NCBI RefSeq assembly: GCF_029227915.1
Contig: NC_079878.1
Span: 11,592,001 to 11,656,000 of the forward strand
Direction: 5' to 3'
DNA from: Hydractinia symbiolongicarpus
Taxonomy: Eukaryota; Cnidaria; Hydrozoa; Anthoathecata; Hydractiniidae
Length of the DNA: 64,000 nucleotides
Below the pieces are notes generated by a model. It saw only the letters and a program-made list of their open reading frames with translations. It made no database searches and was not told the origin of the DNA. Both the position numbers and the translations under genes were made by a program. Numbering within the stretch: position 1 is the first letter of the stretch; every line of letters begins with the position of its first letter. Below are positions 60,464 to 64,000 of the stretch, piece by piece.

Positions 60464-61471
60464 ATGAAGCTGTATATCGCTCTTGCATTGATTTGCATTG
60501 GCGCTTTGGCGCTTGCGGAAGAAGTAGAACAAGACAAAACCAGCGAAGTGACTGATCTTGAAGATCCTACTTACTACAGAAGATGTAAGTTTTTCGTTTG
60601 TATTTTTTTTTACGGTACAGCCTCATTGGTGTGAAGAATACAGGAATTACATATTTATGAAGAAGTTCCTTGTATTATTTTTATTTTCTTAGGTGGACCA
60701 TACAAACGCTATAGCTCTGCAACCCACTATTGCTACCAAAACAAACTTTACAGCAGAAAATACTATCGATATTGCGGAAAATACATCTACAACATCAGAA
60801 GTCACTTCTGTTTCCGAAGACGTGTCTATGCAAAGAAGTATTTCCGTATCTGTGGCTACCGTGTTTGTAACAGACGTACTCAGTTTTGCTGGAAGAGAAG
60901 ATGCTACTCAAAGAGATGGTACAGAATCTGTGGATATAAAGTATGCAACACCCATACTCAATTCTGTTGGAGACGTAAATGCTACGCCAAGAGATGGTAC
61001 AAAATCTGTGGATATGGTGTTTGCAATAAACACACTCAATTCTGTTGGAGACGTCGATGCTACTCGAAGAGATTGTACAAAATCTGTGGTTATGCTGTTT
61101 GCAACAAACACACTCAATTTTGTTGGAGACGTAAATGCTACGCCAAGAGATGGTACAAAATCTGTGGATATGCTGTTTGCAATAAACACACTCAATTCTG
61201 TTGGAGACGTCGATGCTACTCGAAGAGATTGTACAAAATCTGTGGTTATGCTGTTTGCAACAAACACACTCAATTTTGTTGGAGACGTAAATGTTACTCA
61301 AAGAGATGGTACAGAATCTGCGGATATGGTGTTTGTCACAAGCGAACACATTTCTGTCACCAACGTCGATGTTACAGCAAAAAGTTGTACAGCTATTGCG
61401 GAAAGTCTATCTACCGAAAAAGTAGCTACCGATGTTACTACAACAAACTTCAACCATACAAGCCATACTAA
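60464..61471 (+). CDS. CRR copy 6: secreted Cys/Tyr/Arg-rich repeat protein, 7 modules
   Basis: Exons are 60464-60584 and 60693-61471, phase-1 intron gtaagt...cttag, 299 residues. Signal peptide MKLYIALALICIGALALA, then EEVEQDKTSEVTDLEDP and YYRR. Mature part: two degenerate two-Cys modules, seven full modules (CGYAVCNKHTQFCWRRKC and relatives), then a two-Cys end and QPYKPY. It has 34 mature cysteines and is the longest and only plus-strand member. Modules 3-6 form a 156-bp higher-order repeat. AATAAA lies just after the stop (about 61521). Large ORFs in another frame and on the opposite strand across exon 3 are shadows. Confidence 0.9.
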
Positions 61472-61529
61472 TTGTCAGGAAAAATTGTCTTGTAAACTTT
61501 TTGTTAGGTGTTGGATAAATAAATAAATA

Positions 61530-64000
61530 TTGAATATTCAAAACGCTTTGTTTCTAAATGCAATTATTAGAAAATGGTTCTATAGGTCGACGTTTGTAGA
61601 TGCCTTTTTGGTTGCTCATCGTCGTTGTCTCTTGTTATCGCGGTAACAAACTAACTACATTGTTACGCCGGGAAAGCACAATGAAAAGTTTTAATTCCAA
61701 AAAACAATGTGACAAAAAAAATTAAGGATTGTTTTAAATTTAGTCTAAAATAAATTTATACGTCAATTACCCACGTTTGTAGAAAAGGTATGCTTTACTG
61801 AAAAAATTACAATTGACAATCAACACGTATAACCAAACTGCGGGTCTGTGAATCTTTAATTGTCTCAGGTCTGACTTGAATTCTATTATTGATGTCAAAA
61901 CCTAACGCTAAATGAAATCGGTATGGATTGAGTTTATGGAAAGGTAGAAAAGATATATAGATAGTAAATTAGAACTCAGCTAGAGAAACTCTAGGAAAAT
62001 TCAAAATAAGATTTTTCTGATTATTTGCATTTCCTTCCACAAAGGAAAGAGTATTCAAAATCTGTTTACCCCATTAGCATTTACGGCCGCTACATCCATA
62101 ATTGTACTTTCATCTTCAACAACTTTTATGTCTATTAATAAAATGTTCATAATTCATGATGATTGCTTTAGACTCCAGAATGACAAGGCAATAAACCTTT
62201 CCCAAATTTCTTAATTATGCCAAACTCAAATAAAGAGGTTGATACTAAAAGTGATTCTTATCCCTAAGTTTCTTAACAAAAGGTAGAACAAATTACCTAA
62301 TTTCGTTAATATTTCTTTTCGTTAAGTGCCTCAACTCCGAGGTTAAAGTTACGGTCACACCCTTCATATAGCGAAGCTTTCCAAGAATAGCCTTGTTTTC
62401 AAAATAATTATTTTCTTAAATGTAAATAAAATCCGGCCAGAATGTTATATTGCTCTAAAAACTTCATTTTTGTCATGATAATTTAATATTTTATCTGAAT
62501 ATCCGTATTTGAAGAGCACAGAACCATTATAACTTTTTTAATGACTTCATAATTATTATAATTTATAAAATTCAGGAAGGTGTATTAAACACAATATCAT
62601 GCGCACAAATCGAGACAAATCATCTACCAACTGTTTACCAATTGGCGAGTGTCAATGAAATGTTAATCGTAGTAATTTTAGAGTGGACCAGTTTTCTAGG
62701 TTTTTTTCTTAGTTTTGTTTATAGTTTTTTTACTACTTTTTGCTTTTGTTTTTATTGTAATATGATAACTACCAAGAGGACGCGGCGTCAAATGCCAGTT
62801 TAAACGACGAGTAACTGTGCAACCTGCCGTTGAAAGCCAAGTGGAGCACTTAAAAAGAGCTGCAAACTGTGTTACACATTCAAGTAGTACTTTACTTTAG
62901 GTATGTAGTATGTGGCAAATCGTGTAAAGCACAAACGGGTGTAATATGTTTGATTTTACGAAATAAGTTTCCGTTAAAGATGAATCGTCACATCAAGCTA
63001 AACTGTTAGTAAAGGGACACCGTGTTGCACATGCTAAAAGACGTAATACATAAAACAGCCTGTTGTTGCCCAGTTCAGCTAGAACAAAAACTCAGCCATC
63101 TTATTTTGCAGAATATGTTTTAATGACAGTAATAAAAGGTGTAGCTATCTAACTGTATTTAGCATAGGAATTATTGATTAGGAATTTTGTTGTAAGTCAA
63201 ATTGCATATGGGTCAACATAAAAAATAACCAATAATATAACAAACTGAAAAAAGAACTTTAGAAGGATAGCATTAAACGAGGATAGTTATAACTAGCTAG
63301 CTTTAACAGGATGCTGTCTCAAACAATCAAATTGGTTTGTTTAAGATTAAAACATGGCTAAAAAATGTAATTGTATTTTAACATGTGGAAACATACAGAA
63401 AATAAATATCTGTATAGATACAAAGTAGAGGATAAAAGGTCGAAAGGAGACCTACAAACCTGACACCATCACTTCCAAACCAAATGGCCTATGTCGCAAT
63501 TGTTTTTTACAGCTCGTGAGCGAAATCAGCAATTCAGATCACGGGGGTTCATATTAAAACCGGCGTATTAAAATAAAAGGCATTTATTATTGATTTCCGA
63601 GTATTCGAATCAAAAAAGGATAACAAGCAATTAAATTTTTTGAATTTAATAAATAATTTCGACAAAATAAATCATGTATTGTCCACAGGTATCAAAATCA
63701 TGGATCGCCTGCTTAATGTGTTACTTGTTTAACAAAAATATTTATATATATTTATATATATAATATGCCTTGTGCATCACATGGCATTGATTTGTGTCTT
63801 TTTAATAAATATACTTTTCAAATCAAAGAGGCAAAGAGAGGTTAAAGAGGCAATAATTAAACAACCTAATGAAATTTCAGTTCATGGCAAAATTGTATTC
63901 TTGTTTCTCATTTTTAAAACGTACTTTCTTTTTTAGATCAGCTGTTTCAAACCATGCACCATCAACATTTAAACAAATCTTCAACAGGAGAGTAAATTCT
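61530..64000. other. Right flank, no gene seen
   Basis: AT-rich. No exon or ORF I can support on either strand. Confidence 0.5.
62190..62590 (+). repeat. Diverged copy of the palindrome-end sequence
   Basis: Matches about 19990-20390 and 25840-26210 in the same orientation, through 'ctttccaagaatag' and 'ttatattgctctaaaaactt'. It is clearly more diverged than those two are from each other. Confidence 0.8.

Noticed and set aside
60795-61349. 184-codon antisense ORF over CRR copy 6
   Set aside because: Repeat-driven open frame. Equivalent ORFs appear antisense to every copy, with no promoter or splice context.
60693-61526. 277-codon plus-strand ORF over CRR copy 6
   Set aside because: It begins at the splice acceptor without an ATG and is a shadow frame of the cysteine modules. 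Splice phase, signal peptide and even Cys counts support the other frame.

Overview
This is eukaryotic (metazoan) nuclear DNA. It is AT-rich, genes are split by short GT-AG introns, core promoters carry TATA boxes, and the intergenic space is full of MITEs, a LINE remnant, microsatellites and segmental duplications. There are no Shine-Dalgarno sites, operons or CRISPR arrays. A cnidarian, perhaps a hydrozoan, is my best guess from base composition, intron style and the type of secreted proteins, but nothing here proves it.

1 to 20181 is a giant imperfect palindrome: two arms of about 9.5 and 10.3 kb around a 437-bp spacer (9465-9901). Each arm holds a mirror copy of a six-exon gene, called gene A here, that single-frame ORF searching cannot see. 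It encodes a predicted secreted protein of 241 residues that I do not recognise. The two copies run divergently. In the parts compared they differ only at synonymous sites, while introns and flanks have diverged. The arms also carry TA-flanked MITEs. A piggyBac-type MITE with TTAA target duplication sits only in the right arm.

19551 to 31003 is a tandem duplication (units 19551-25629 and 25630-31003). Its left breakpoint lies inside the last exon of gene A. Each unit holds a decayed copy of the cysteine-rich gene described below, a long (GAA)n array of different length, gene-A-like exon fragments, a 17-bp minisatellite and a small inverted repeat.

31000 to 61530 is an array of six members of a cysteine-, tyrosine- and arginine-rich secreted protein family (called CRR here). 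Copies 1, 2, psi3, 4 and 5 are on the minus strand and copy 6 is on the plus strand. The intact genes share one architecture: TATA box, non-coding exon 1, exon 2 with signal peptide and acidic propeptide ending in Arg-Arg, then exon 3 with a run of 26-residue four-Cys modules. The intact copies have 3, 3, 4, 5 and 7 full modules (195, 195, 221, 247 and 299 residues). The mature part is strongly basic and has an even number of cysteines in every copy. The architecture would suit a multi-peptide precursor (antimicrobial or venom-like) or a tyrosine/cysteine cross-linked structural protein. The sequence does not decide between them. The copies lie on duplicated segments of about 5-7 kb that share upstream non-coding blocks. 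One segment was entered by a 5'-truncated LINE.

61530 to 64000 has no gene I can support. It contains a diverged third copy of the sequence found at the palindrome end (about 62190-62590), so related boundary sequence flanks both sides of the cluster.
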